Below are positions 52,641-61,198 of a stretch of DNA of 64,000 bases, piece after piece. The stretch's first letter is position 1. Each line of letters begins with the position of its first letter. The notes under the pieces were generated by a model that made no database searches, was not told the DNA's origin, and was given only the letters and a program-made list of their open reading frames with translations. Location: the NCBI RefSeq assembly GCF_007018965.1, contig NZ_VJYZ01000033.1, positions 434,001-498,000 on the forward strand, in the 5' to 3' direction. This DNA comes from Paracoccus marinus (lineage in GTDB: Bacteria > Pseudomonadota > Alphaproteobacteria > Rhodobacterales > Rhodobacteraceae). Both the position numbers and the translations under genes were made by a program.

Positions 52641-53051
52641 ATGCGGACAACCTTTACCCATGGCGGCCTGCGGGGCGGCGTCTGGCAGGGTATCCTGCAT
52701 GCCGACAAGGCGCCGGGGCGGCTGCTTCTGGTGCAGAACGGCGTGACGGCGGGCGTGGCCACGGTCACGCCGGCGGGGAACGACAGTTTCCACGTGTCGG
52801 TGCCGCTGCCAGCCGATCGGCTGTCGGACGGGGTCCACACCTTCATCCTGATCGCCGATGACGGGCAGGGCGACGACGCCCAAGGCGATGGGCAGGGCGG
52901 CGACGGGCCGATGCCCGGGGCCGAGCGGCTGGGCGTGCTGCCCATCGTCGCGGGCTATGTGCTGGAAGAGGACCTGCGCGCACAACTCGAGCTGCTGCGG
53001 GCGGAAGTGGACCTGCTCAAGCGCGAACTGCGCCGTCTGGCGCAGCGCTAG
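52641..53051 (+). CDS. Uncharacterised protein with C-terminal coiled coil
   Basis: 136 residues, not recognised. The first two thirds look like a beta-rich domain (SFHVSVPLPADRLSDGVHTF), then an acidic loop rich in Gly, Asp and Gln (about 85-102), then a coiled-coil-like helix LEEDLRAQLELLRAEVDLLKRELRRLAQ. ATG 52641 lies 2 bases after DUF6478. Its stop codon shares the four bases CTAG with the stop of the convergent GNAT gene. Confidence 0.55.
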   Translation: MRTTFTHGGLRGGVWQGILHADKAPGRLLLVQNGVTAGVATVTPAGNDSFHVSVPLPADRLSDGVHTFILIADDGQGDDAQGDGQGGDGPMPGAERLGVLPIVAGYVLEEDLRAQLELLRAEVDLLKRELRRLAQR

Positions 53052-53782
53052 GTCGCGGTTTCCGCCACCGCCGGTGCGTCGGTGAAATAGCGGTATCCCC
53101 CGACCTCGACGAAGCCGAGCCGGTCGTAAAGGGCAAGCGCGCCCGCGTTTGCGCGCGTGACGGCCAACGCGACCCGTGGGGCGCCGTGGCCTGTGGCGAA
53201 ATGGCCTGCCCGCCGCATCAGCCATGCGGCAACCCCCTGGCGGCGGAATTCGGGCGGGACGACCAGCGCGTGGACCATTGCGACCGGGCCGTGGACCGCC
53301 ACGAACCCCACGCCTGCGGCGCGGTCGCGGATCCGGCCCAGCAGCGCGGTCTTGGGACCGGGCGCGCGGTCCATCGCCGCCCGCCGCGCCGGGCCGATGC
53401 CGTTTTCGGCCCACAGGTCGGTCTGGATCGCCAGCGGCGGCCAGATCGTCAGCGCCGTCACCGGCGGGATCGGAAGCTCCATGAGCCGCGTGGCCGGCGC
53501 TTCCAGGATCGCGGTCGCGTCGCGCCCGACCATGCCCCGGCCGTCCAGCGCGCGGGCAAGCGCCGCGTCGCCATCCTCGACCATGAAGCGCGGGCCGTCG
53601 CCGCGGCCGCGTTGCAGCGCCGCGACCCGTTCAATGTCGTCGGCTGTCCAGGCATCGATCACGCGGGCCGAGTTCAGCCGGCCGCCGCCGTCGGGGGCGC
53701 GGGTGACGCGGAACCCGCCCACCGTCTCGAAATCCGGCGCGGGCCAGGTCGCGTCGAATGCGGCCCTGAGTGCCCTGTCCAT
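53048..53782 (-). CDS. GNAT family N-acetyltransferase
   Basis: 244 residues. The C-terminal half is a GNAT domain with the acetyl-CoA loop VVPPEFRRQGVAAWLMRRA (R/Q-x-x-G-x-A form) and ANAGALALYDRLGFVEV, which ends the fold. The N-terminal half is a divergent GNAT-like or linker domain with no clear loop. Acceptor unknown. Start is ATG 53782, 11 bases after the CinA-like gene's stop, so the two are likely co-transcribed. Its stop overlaps the convergent gene's stop. Confidence 0.8.
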   Translation of the reverse strand: MDRALRAAFDATWPAPDFETVGGFRVTRAPDGGGRLNSARVIDAWTADDIERVAALQRGRGDGPRFMVEDGDAALARALDGRGMVGRDATAILEAPATRLMELPIPPVTALTIWPPLAIQTDLWAENGIGPARRAAMDRAPGPKTALLGRIRDRAAGVGFVAVHGPVAMVHALVVPPEFRRQGVAAWLMRRAGHFATGHGAPRVALAVTRANAGALALYDRLGFVEVGGYRYFTDAPAVAETAT

Positions 53783-53793
53783 CGGGGCGGCCG

Positions 53794-54540
53794 TCAAGCG
53801 GGCATCCCCAGCGCGCGCCTGAGGTCGGCGGCGGCGCGCGCGACCTCGTCCCCGTCGAGCCCGCGCACGACAAGGTTCGTGCCCAGCCCCTGCGAGCCGC
53901 TGAACGGGTAGCTGCCGAGCGACAGCGCCGGATAGGCGTCCGCGACCCGCGTCAGGTCGTCGGCCACGTCGGATTCGGGGCGCAGCACCTCGATCGTTTC
54001 GCTGACCGGCGCGCGGCCCGACGGCAGGTGCGGCACCAGCCATTCGACCATGGCGCGGAACACCGACGGCACCCCCGCCATCACGTGGGTGCGCCCGATG
54101 ACGAAGCCCGGCGCCGCCGAGACCGAGTTCAGGATAAGCGTCGCCCCCACCGGCACCCGCGCCATCCGCAACCGGCTGGGGGTGACCTCGACCCCCAGCG
54201 CGCCCCAGCGGCTGGTCATGGCGGCCCGCGCGTCCTCGTCGATCCGCAGCTCGACGCCGAAGGCTGCGGCCACCGCGTCGGCGGTGATGTCGTCGTGGGT
54301 CGGGCCGATCCCGCCCGAGGTGAACACCAGGTCCCACGCGCCCCCCAGCGTCCGGTCCAGCGCCCTCAGCGCCGCGACGATGGCGTCGTGGTCGTCCGCG
54401 ACCACCCGCACCTCGCGCAGGTCGATGCCCACCGAGGTCAGCACGCCCGCCAGATGGTGCGAATTGCTGTCCTGCGTGCGGCCCGACAGGATCTCGTCGC
54501 CGATGACCAGGATTGCGGCCGTGGGGTTGTCGGACTGCAT
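53794..54540 (-). CDS. CinA N-terminal (MoaB/MogA-fold) domain protein
   Basis: 248 residues corresponding to the CinA N-terminal molybdopterin-binding-like domain, with ILVIGDEILSGRTQDSN near the start and FTSGGIGPTHDDITADA in the middle, followed by VMAGVPSVFRAMV. The C-terminal nicotinamide-nucleotide amidase domain of full-length CinA (about 400 residues) is absent, which is common in alphaproteobacteria. ADP-ribose pyrophosphatase activity was reported for this domain in some CinA proteins. ATG 54540 follows AAAGGAG. Confidence 0.85.
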   Translation of the reverse strand: MQSDNPTAAILVIGDEILSGRTQDSNSHHLAGVLTSVGIDLREVRVVADDHDAIVAALRALDRTLGGAWDLVFTSGGIGPTHDDITADAVAAAFGVELRIDEDARAAMTSRWGALGVEVTPSRLRMARVPVGATLILNSVSAAPGFVIGRTHVMAGVPSVFRAMVEWLVPHLPSGRAPVSETIEVLRPESDVADDLTRVADAYPALSLGSYPFSGSQGLGTNLVVRGLDGDEVARAAADLRRALGMPA

Positions 54541-54632
54541 CGTACGCTCCTTTTCCGGCCATAATGCGCGGGCGCGGGTCTGGAACAAGGGGCGGGCGGA
54601 CGCTATCTGGGATGAAATCGAAAGGACGACCG

Positions 54633-55433
54633 ATGAACGAAGCGCGCGTCACCCGCGAGGGCATCCGCATTCACGGCCCCGAGGATTTCGCGGGCATGCA
54701 CGCCGCTGGCCGCGTCGCGGCGACGATCCTGGACGAGGTGGGCGCGCTGGTGCAGCCGGGCGTCACCACGGGCGAGCTGGACGATTTCATCCGCGCGCGG
54801 GTCGAGGCGTCCGGTTCGACCAGCGCCACCATCGGCTATCGCGGCTACCAGCACGCAAGCTGCATCAGCGTGAACCACGTCGTCTGCCACGGGATTCCGG
54901 GCGACAAGGTGCTGGCCGACGGCGATATCCTGAACATTGACGTGACGGTGATCGTGGACGGCTGGTATGGCGACAGTTCGCGCATGTACGTCGCGGGCAC
55001 CCCCGGCGTAAAGGCGCGCCGCCTGATCGAGGTGACGCACGACAGCCTGATGAAGGGGATCGACGCGGTGCGCCCCGGCGCCACCTTCGGCGACATCGGC
55101 CACGCGATCCAGTCCTACGCCGAAGGCCACCGCATGTCGGTCGTGCGCGACTTCTGCGGCCACGGCCTGGGCCGCGTGTTCCACGCGCCGCCGAACGTCC
55201 TGCACTACGGCCGGCCCGGCAAGGGCCCGGTGCTGGAGGAGGGGATGTTCTTTACCATCGAGCCGATGATCAACCTTGGCGGTGCGGACACCAAGATCCT
55301 CGCCGACGACTGGACGGCCGTCACCCGCGACAAGTCGCTGTCGGCGCAGTTCGAACATTCCATCGGCGTGACCTCGGACGGGTGCGAGATCTTCACCCTG
55401 TCGCCGGGCGGGGTGTTCGTCCCCGCCATGTAG
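54633..55433 (+). CDS. map: Methionine aminopeptidase, type I
   Basis: 266-residue metallopeptidase that removes the initiator methionine. The metal ligands can be placed by context: Asp in NIDVTVIVDGWYGDSS (two Asp), His in GHGLGRVFH, Glu in FTIEPMIN and Glu in QFEHSIGVT. CISVNHVVCHGIPG is the family start of the fold. ATG 54633 follows AAAGGA at 7 bases; ATG 54612 in frame is less likely. It is divergent from the CinA-like gene. Confidence 0.95.
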   Translation: MNEARVTREGIRIHGPEDFAGMHAAGRVAATILDEVGALVQPGVTTGELDDFIRARVEASGSTSATIGYRGYQHASCISVNHVVCHGIPGDKVLADGDILNIDVTVIVDGWYGDSSRMYVAGTPGVKARRLIEVTHDSLMKGIDAVRPGATFGDIGHAIQSYAEGHRMSVVRDFCGHGLGRVFHAPPNVLHYGRPGKGPVLEEGMFFTIEPMINLGGADTKILADDWTAVTRDKSLSAQFEHSIGVTSDGCEIFTLSPGGVFVPAM

Positions 55434-55569
55434 GCGCTGTACGCAGGACCCGACGAGCGTTTTCGTGACGCAAGGTCACGCGCTGGCTGCGCCCTCGATC
55501 CCGCTGGACAGGCCCGCCGAACGGGCGTGCAATCGCGTGACGCAAGGGGATGCGGCGCGGGGGGGTGGC

Positions 55570-57216
55570 ATGTCAGGGGCGACGTTCGACTATGTGATCG
55601 CGGGTGGCGGGTCGGCGGGCGCGACGCTCGCCTCGCGGCTCAGCGAGGATCCGGCGGTGCGGGTCTGCCTGCTCGAAGCGGGGGGCGGGGGCGACCATAT
55701 CCTGATCCGCGCGCCAATGGGCGCGGTCGGGATGGTGCCGGGGCGCGGCAAGCTGTGCAACTGGGCCTATCGCACCGTTCCGCAGCCGGAGCTGAACGGG
55801 CGACGCGGTTTTCAGCCGCGCGGCAAGGCGCTGGGCGGGTCCAGCGCCATCAACGCAATGCTGTATGTGCGCGGGCACCGCAGCGACTATGACGGCTGGG
55901 CCGATCTTGGCTGCGACGGCTGGTCGTGGGACGATTGCCTGCCCTACTTCCTGCGGTCCGAGGGCAACGAGAACGGGGCCGACAGCTTTCACGGCGGCGA
56001 CGGCCCGTTGCAGGTGTCGAACCAGAAGCACGCGCGCCCGATCACCCGCGCCTTCATCGAGGCGGCGACGACCTGCCAGCACCGCGAGGTCGCCGACTTC
56101 AACACCGGCGAGAACGAGGGGGCCGGCCTTTACCAGGTCACGCAGTTCCACAGCGGCCCGCGCCGGGGCGAACGCTGCTCGGCCGCCGCCGCCTATCTGT
56201 TTCCGGTCCGCGCGGCGCGGCCGAACCTGACCATCGTGACCGGCGCCCATGCCAACCGCATCCTGATGGACGGCAAGCGCGCGGTCGGGGTCGAATACCG
56301 CAAGGGCCGCGCCACGATGACCGCGCGGGCGCGGCGCGAGGTGATCGTGGCGGCGGGGGCGTTCAACTCCCCCCAGCTGCTGCTGCTGTCGGGGATCGGC
56401 CCGGCGGAGGAGCTGGCCCGGCACGGGATCGCCGTCGTCCACGATCTGCCCGGCGTGGGCAAGAACCTGCAGGACCACCTTGATTTCATCATGGCCTACA
56501 CGTCCAGGGACACCGACAACTTCGGGATCGGCTTCCGGGCGGCGCTGAACATGCTGGGCCACGTCCGCCAGTGGCGGAAGGACCGCGCCGGGATGGTGTC
56601 CACCTGCTTCGCCGAAGGGGCGGCGTTCCTGAAAACCGACCCGGCGCTCGACAGGCCCGATATCCAGCTGCACTTCGTCATCGGGATCGTGGACGATCAC
56701 GCGCGCAAGCTGCACTACGGCCACGGCTTCAGCTGCCACGTCTGCGCGCTGCGGCCCTACAGCCGGGGCGAGGTGTTCCTGCAAAGCGCCGATCCGCGCG
56801 CGGCGCCGGGCATCGACCCGCGCTACCTGTCGGACCCGCGCGACCTTCGGACCACGATCAAGGGCGCGAAGATGATGCGCCAGATCCTGCAGGCGCCGGC
56901 GATGGCGAAATACCGGCACAAGGAACTGTTCGGGCTGCGCGACGGCATGTCGGACGCGGACTGGGAACGCCATATCCGCGCGCGGGCCGACACGATCTAT
57001 CACCCGGTCGGCACCTGCAAGATGGGGATCGACGACATGGCGGTGGTCGATCCGTCGCTGCAGGTGCGCGGGGTCGAGGGGCTGCGGGTGGTCGATGCGT
57101 CCGTCATGCCGACGCTGATCGGCGGCAACACCAACGCGCCGACGATCATGATCGCGGAGCGCGCCGCCGACCTGATCCGCGGGTTCGAGGCGCCCGCGCG
57201 GATCGCCGCCGAATGA
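55570..57216 (+). CDS. GMC family oxidoreductase (choline dehydrogenase-like)
   Basis: 548-residue FAD enzyme. The FAD-binding loop is VIAGGGSAGA (residues 8-17). GMC signature blocks are KALGGSSAINAMLYVRGHRSDYD, NSPQLLLLSGIG and, at the end, HPVGTCKMG with the catalytic His and NTNAPTIMIAERAADLI. It resembles choline dehydrogenase and alcohol dehydrogenases of this fold; no betB is adjacent, so the substrate is unsettled. ATG 55570 was chosen at the start of the FAD loop; an in-frame start at 55465 adds 35 unlikely residues. Confidence 0.88.
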   Translation: MSGATFDYVIAGGGSAGATLASRLSEDPAVRVCLLEAGGGGDHILIRAPMGAVGMVPGRGKLCNWAYRTVPQPELNGRRGFQPRGKALGGSSAINAMLYVRGHRSDYDGWADLGCDGWSWDDCLPYFLRSEGNENGADSFHGGDGPLQVSNQKHARPITRAFIEAATTCQHREVADFNTGENEGAGLYQVTQFHSGPRRGERCSAAAAYLFPVRAARPNLTIVTGAHANRILMDGKRAVGVEYRKGRATMTARARREVIVAAGAFNSPQLLLLSGIGPAEELARHGIAVVHDLPGVGKNLQDHLDFIMAYTSRDTDNFGIGFRAALNMLGHVRQWRKDRAGMVSTCFAEGAAFLKTDPALDRPDIQLHFVIGIVDDHARKLHYGHGFSCHVCALRPYSRGEVFLQSADPRAAPGIDPRYLSDPRDLRTTIKGAKMMRQILQAPAMAKYRHKELFGLRDGMSDADWERHIRARADTIYHPVGTCKMGIDDMAVVDPSLQVRGVEGLRVVDASVMPTLIGGNTNAPTIMIAERAADLIRGFEAPARIAAE

Positions 57217-57252
57217 AAAAGGGGCGGAGCCGTTGCCGGTTCCGCCCCTTTT
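57217..57252. terminator. Bidirectional terminator between GMC and ADH genes
   Basis: AAAAGGGGCGGA (57217-57228) pairs perfectly with TCCGCCCCTTTT (57241-57252), 12 bp with a loop that itself has a small GCCG/CGG stem. The terminal A4 and T4 make it work on both strands. It starts inside the GMC stop codon. Confidence 0.8.
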
Positions 57253-57273
57253 CAGACCGGGTTCAGCCCCGCC

Positions 57274-58443
57274 TCAGGGCGTCATGACGCACTTGAAACA
57301 GTCCGAGCGGTTGTCGCGGAACGTCTCGTAGAAGCCGGGGCCGTCGTCCAGTGTGCCGCGATGGGTGATGATGTGGCTGGGGTCGATCTCGCCCGCCTCG
57401 ATCCGCTTGAGCAGGCGGTCCATGTAGGCGCGGGTGTTGGTCTGCCCGCCGCGCAGCATCAGCCCCTTGCCGAACGCGGCCCCGATCGGGAACTTGTCGG
57501 CGACGCCCGCGTAAACGCCGGGGATCGACACCGCGCCGCCCTTGCGGCAGCACATGATCGCGTCCCGCAGCGCGTTCGGACGGTCGGTTTCCAGACCCAC
57601 CTTGGCCTTGGTCTTGTCGTAAAGATCGCCGATCACCGACGTGCCGTGCGCTTCCAGCCCCACCGCGTCCACGCAGCGGTTGGGAAGCTTGCCGCCCGTC
57701 AGCTCCATCAGTGTCTTGTAGCTGTCCTGCCTGGACAGGTCGATCGTCTCGGCCCCCGCCTTGCGCGCAAGTGCGAGCCGGCCTTCCTCGAAGTCGAGCG
57801 CGAACACCCGTTCCGCGCCCAGCATGAAGGCCGAGTGGATTGCGAACTGCCCGACCGGGCCGCAGCCCCAGACCGCGACGATGTCGCCGGGACCGGTGCC
57901 GATCTGCTCGACCGCCTGGTAGCCGGTCGGGAATATGTCGGTCAGGAACAGCACCTTTTCGTCGGGCAGGCTTTCGGGGACGGCAAGCAGCCCCACGTCG
58001 GCGTGGGGCACCCGCGCCAGTTCCGCCTGACCGCCCGCATAGCCGCCGAACAGGTGCGAATAGCCGAACATGCCGCCGCCCGACTGGCCGTAGACCGCCT
58101 CGACCTTTTCATGGTCGGGGTTGGTGTTGTCGCACAGCGAGAACGCGTCCACGCGGCAGAAGTCGCAATGCCCGCAGGCGATGTTGAAGGGCACCAGAAC
58201 CCGGTCGCCGACCTTGTGCTTCGTGACGCCTTTGCCTGTCGCCACGATCTCGCCCATGAACTCATGGCCCAGGATGTCGCCCTTGCGCATTTCGGGGATG
58301 AAGCCGTCATACAGGTGCAGGTCGGATCCGCAGATCGCGGTCGAGGTGACGCGGATGACGACGTCGCCATCTTCCTCGATGGTGGGGTCGTCCACGTTGT
58401 CGACCTGGACCTTGCCCTTGCCCTGAAAAGTGATCGCGCGCAT
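57274..58443 (-). CDS. Zinc-dependent alcohol dehydrogenase (formaldehyde-dehydrogenase-like subgroup)
   Basis: 389-residue medium-chain dehydrogenase. The catalytic zinc ligands are in CGSDLHLYDG (Cys) and GHEFMGEI (His, Glu). The structural zinc motif is CGHCDFCRVDAFSLC. The cofactor loop is VWGCGPVGQFAI. The inserted segment with DKTKAKVGLETDRPNALRDAIMCCRKGG fits the glutathione-independent formaldehyde dehydrogenase-like group, where this family usually shows aldehyde or polyol activity; the real substrate is unknown. ATG 58443 is the only strong start. Confidence 0.88.
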   Translation of the reverse strand: MRAITFQGKGKVQVDNVDDPTIEEDGDVVIRVTSTAICGSDLHLYDGFIPEMRKGDILGHEFMGEIVATGKGVTKHKVGDRVLVPFNIACGHCDFCRVDAFSLCDNTNPDHEKVEAVYGQSGGGMFGYSHLFGGYAGGQAELARVPHADVGLLAVPESLPDEKVLFLTDIFPTGYQAVEQIGTGPGDIVAVWGCGPVGQFAIHSAFMLGAERVFALDFEEGRLALARKAGAETIDLSRQDSYKTLMELTGGKLPNRCVDAVGLEAHGTSVIGDLYDKTKAKVGLETDRPNALRDAIMCCRKGGAVSIPGVYAGVADKFPIGAAFGKGLMLRGGQTNTRAYMDRLLKRIEAGEIDPSHIITHRGTLDDGPGFYETFRDNRSDCFKCVMTP

Positions 58444-58491
58444 GGATGCTTCCCTTGTGCCTGTTCGCGGGGGGAAGGTTGCGGCGGGGCG

Positions 58492-58683
58492 TCAGGTTCC
58501 GCTGACATTTGTTGGAACGTCCGCCAGCGACAGCCGCGCGGCGACCGCGGCGCGTTCCGCGTCAGACATCGACGACCACCGCGCGATCTCGTCCAGCGTG
58601 CGCCCGCAGCCGGTGCAGATGCGGGTCGCGGGGTCGAGCGCGCAGAGCTTGCGGCAGGGGGACGGGACAGCCGTCGCGGTCAT
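58492..58683 (-). CDS. DUF1289 family protein
   Basis: 63 residues. PCRKLCALDPATRICTGCGRT matches DUF1289, with four cysteines likely to hold an iron-sulfur cluster or zinc, and EIARWSSMSDAER follows. Small members of this family commonly lie next to ruvX/ccmI in Rhodobacteraceae. Function unknown. It starts 22 bases after the ruvX stop. Confidence 0.88.
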   Translation of the reverse strand: MTATAVPSPCRKLCALDPATRICTGCGRTLDEIARWSSMSDAERAAVAARLSLADVPTNVSGT

Positions 58684-58705
58684 GCCGATCCGCCGGTCGC
58701 GCGGT

Positions 58706-59179
58706 TCATGCGGCGCCGAGATGGCGCAGGCGGTCCAGCGCGCCTTGCAGGATGTAGCCCGCCGCCACGTGGTCGATCACCTGCGCGCGGCGCGCGCGCG
58801 ACGTGTCCGCCTCAAGCAGCGCGCGTTCGGCGGCGACGGTGGACAGACGCTCGTCCCAGTACCCGATCGGCAGATCGGTGAGGTTGCGAAGGTTGCGGGC
58901 GAAGGCGCGGGTGGACTGGGCGCGCGGCCCCTCGGTCCCGTCCATGTTGCGCGGCAGGCCGAGGATCAGCCCGGCCAGCCCCCGGTCCGCGACGATCGCC
59001 AGCAGCGCCGCCGCGTCGGTGGTGAACTTGACCCGGCGGATGGTGGACAGGGGCGAGGCGACCTGCCGCAGCCCGTCGCTGACCGCGACGCCGATGGTCT
59101 TGGTGCCAAGGTCCAGCCCGGCAAGGCCGCCGGTGCGCGGCAGGGCGGCGGCGAAGTCGGCCATGTCCTCGAAGATCAT
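58706..59179 (-). CDS. ruvX: Holliday junction resolvase-like protein RuvX (YqgF)
   Basis: 157 residues of the RNase H-like fold. Marks are GLDLGTKTIGVAVSDG (first Asp), LILGLPRNMDGTEG, DERLSTVAAERAL (Glu) and IDHVAAGYILQ (last acidic residue). Bacterial YqgF/RuvX has roles in 16S rRNA processing and maybe recombination. Its ATG overlaps the ccmI stop (ATGA), so it is coupled to ccmI. Confidence 0.93.
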   Translation of the reverse strand: MIFEDMADFAAALPRTGGLAGLDLGTKTIGVAVSDGLRQVASPLSTIRRVKFTTDAAALLAIVADRGLAGLILGLPRNMDGTEGPRAQSTRAFARNLRNLTDLPIGYWDERLSTVAAERALLEADTSRARRAQVIDHVAAGYILQGALDRLRHLGAA

Positions 59180-60645
59180 CGCAGCCCCGCCTGTGCCGCC
59201 GCCGCATCCAGCGCTTGAAGCCCGACCGCATCGCCCGCCAGCGCCGCGCGGCCCTGTGCCAGCGCCTCGCGCGCGCCGTTCGCGTCACCCTGGACGGTCA
59301 GCGCCACGACCAGCCGTCCCCACTCGGCCCCGCTGCCGCCCTGCGCGGTCAGGCGGTCGCGCAGGGACTGGACCATGCCCGCGATCATATCGGCCCGGTC
59401 GGCGTCGGTCATCGCACCGGCGGCGTCCACGTCGGCGGCGGTGGGACCGGGAAGAGCGGGGGAGGAATTGCCCGCAAGCCCGGCTTTCGACGCGGCGTCC
59501 GTGACAGTGGCCAGCGCCACCGGATCGGCGGCGAAGCGGGTCCGCGCCTCGGTCCATATCTCTGCCGCATGGGCGCTGTCGCCGGTGCCTGCGAGGGCCG
59601 AGATCAGCTGCGCCCATTCGGCCGCCGTGCCGCCCTGCAAGGCAAGCTGGCCTTCCAGCCGCGCCGCCATCTCGGCCAATTCATCCGGGGTGGACGGCGC
59701 ACCGGCTTGGGTCGCAGCCGCATCCGGCGGCACATAGTCGGGCTGGCCCGCGAGCCAGGCGAGGTCGGCGATGGTCGAGCGGACGATCCCCATCCACGGA
59801 AGGTCAGCCGGCGCGGTCGCCAGCAGGTCGGCCCAGATCGGAAAGGTGCGGTCGGGGCGGCCGTTTTGCGCCAGCAGCAGCCCGCGCAGGAACCGCGCGT
59901 CGGGGCTGTTCGGGTCGGCCTTCAGCGCGCGGTCGATCTGCGCCTCGGCCTCGGGCGTGATGATCCCGCCCGCCGCCTGCGCCATCAGCCCGGCGAGCCC
60001 GGCAAGGTCGGTTGCCGTGGCATCGGCGCCGCGCAGCGCCAGCAGCTGTTCCTGCGCGGCACGGGCGGCGGGCAGGTTCCCCAGCGCGGCCTCGTGCTGG
60101 ACCAGCAGGGTCAGCCCCTCGGCATCGGGGCGGCTTGCGACGGCCGCGCGCAGGTCGGCCACGAGTTTCTCGTATTCGGGGTCGGCGGGCCGGGGGGGCG
60201 GCTTCGGTGCCCGCGCCTCTGCCTCGGCCTGCGAGGGGCGGGCGTCGTAGCGCGCCTTTGCCGCCGCCACCCGCGCACCCAGCGGATCGTCGGCCCGGCC
60301 CGGCGCGCCAAGGTCGAGCGTGTAAAGCGCCGCCGATCCACACAGCGCCAGCGCCAGCAGCGCCAGCGGCAGCGCCGCGCCGCGGGGGTCGGCGCGCGAG
60401 CCCGCAGCCGACGCGGCGCGGTCGGCGTCCAGCACCTTGCGCCCGATCTCGGTCCGCAGCCGCGCGGCATCCTCTTCGCCCAGCACGCCCCGCGCGCGGT
60501 CGCGACCCACCTCGCGGAGCTGGTCGCGATAGACCTGCAGGTCGTAGGCGGCGGCGGGGCGGCGCTCGCCCCGGCCGCGCAGCAGCGGCAGCGCGATCGC
60601 CCCGCCCACCACCGCAATCATTGCCGCCACGACGATCCAGAACAT
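59176..60645 (-). CDS. ccmI: Cytochrome c biogenesis protein CcmI
   Basis: 489 residues. Two membrane helices near the N-terminus (about 2-22 and 92-112) flank a cytoplasmic loop DLQVYRDQLREVGRDRARG that is typical of CcmI (CycH). The periplasmic part has TPR-like repeats such as EAQIDRALKADPNSPDARFLRGLLL. It delivers reduced apocytochrome c to the heme ligation step. ATG 60645 follows GGAGGGCGCGG. Other ccm genes are not in the window. Confidence 0.9.
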   Translation of the reverse strand: MFWIVVAAMIAVVGGAIALPLLRGRGERRPAAAYDLQVYRDQLREVGRDRARGVLGEEDAARLRTEIGRKVLDADRAASAAGSRADPRGAALPLALLALALCGSAALYTLDLGAPGRADDPLGARVAAAKARYDARPSQAEAEARAPKPPPRPADPEYEKLVADLRAAVASRPDAEGLTLLVQHEAALGNLPAARAAQEQLLALRGADATATDLAGLAGLMAQAAGGIITPEAEAQIDRALKADPNSPDARFLRGLLLAQNGRPDRTFPIWADLLATAPADLPWMGIVRSTIADLAWLAGQPDYVPPDAAATQAGAPSTPDELAEMAARLEGQLALQGGTAAEWAQLISALAGTGDSAHAAEIWTEARTRFAADPVALATVTDAASKAGLAGNSSPALPGPTAADVDAAGAMTDADRADMIAGMVQSLRDRLTAQGGSGAEWGRLVVALTVQGDANGAREALAQGRAALAGDAVGLQALDAAAAQAGLR

Positions 60646-60785
60646 CCGCGCCCTCCGAGGTCGGGGGGACAGATAGGCGCTTTGGCGATCGAACGAAAGC
60701 GGGCGGGGCCATGTGTCGCGCCCATGGCCAGCGGCGCCGCGACGCGGCAAGCTGACCCTGCACCCACAGCCGAAGGACATGCCCG

Positions 60786-61193
60786 ATGAGCCGCGATCCC
60801 GACCTGGAAGGCTGGATGCTGGGCGAACTGACCGGCGTGCCGGGGATCAGCACCCGGCCCATGTTCGGGGGCTTGGGCATCATGCGCGGCGGCAACCTGA
60901 TCGCCGGGGTTCGCGCGGGCCGGTTGATGCTGCGGCTGGGGCCCGAGGGCGCGGACGAGGCGCTGGCGCTGCCGGGCGTCACGCCGATGGTCCACGGCGG
61001 CCGCCGGATGCGCGGCTACGTGTTCGTCGAACTGGACGCGGCGGACGACGAGACGCGGGACCGGCTGGTCGCGCGGGCGATCATGTTCAGCGAGACGCTG
61101 CCCGACAAGGTGGACAAGCCCACCGGCGCGGGACCACGCGCGGGCGGAAAGCCCCGCAAGGCCGGGCCGCGCGCAAGCAGGACGGGCGGCTGA
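60786..61193 (+). CDS. TfoX/Sxy N-terminal domain protein
   Basis: 135 residues. STRPMFGGLGIMRGGNLIAGVRAGRLMLRLG and MRGYVFVELDAADDET mark the TfoX N-terminal domain, without the C-terminal helix-hairpin-helix domain of full-length Sxy. The basic tail KPTGAGPRAGGKPRKAG is not part of the family. Many short versions have no known role in competence. ATG 60786 is in a 140-bp gap from the divergent ccmI. Confidence 0.82.
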   Translation: MSRDPDLEGWMLGELTGVPGISTRPMFGGLGIMRGGNLIAGVRAGRLMLRLGPEGADEALALPGVTPMVHGGRRMRGYVFVELDAADDETRDRLVARAIMFSETLPDKVDKPTGAGPRAGGKPRKAGPRASRTGG

Positions 61194-61198
61194 GCGCC

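Noticed and set aside
54541-54632. A possible shared regulatory element between the CinA-like gene and map
   Set aside because: No palindrome or recognisable promoter box stands out in the 92-bp gap; only the two ribosome-binding sites can be supported.
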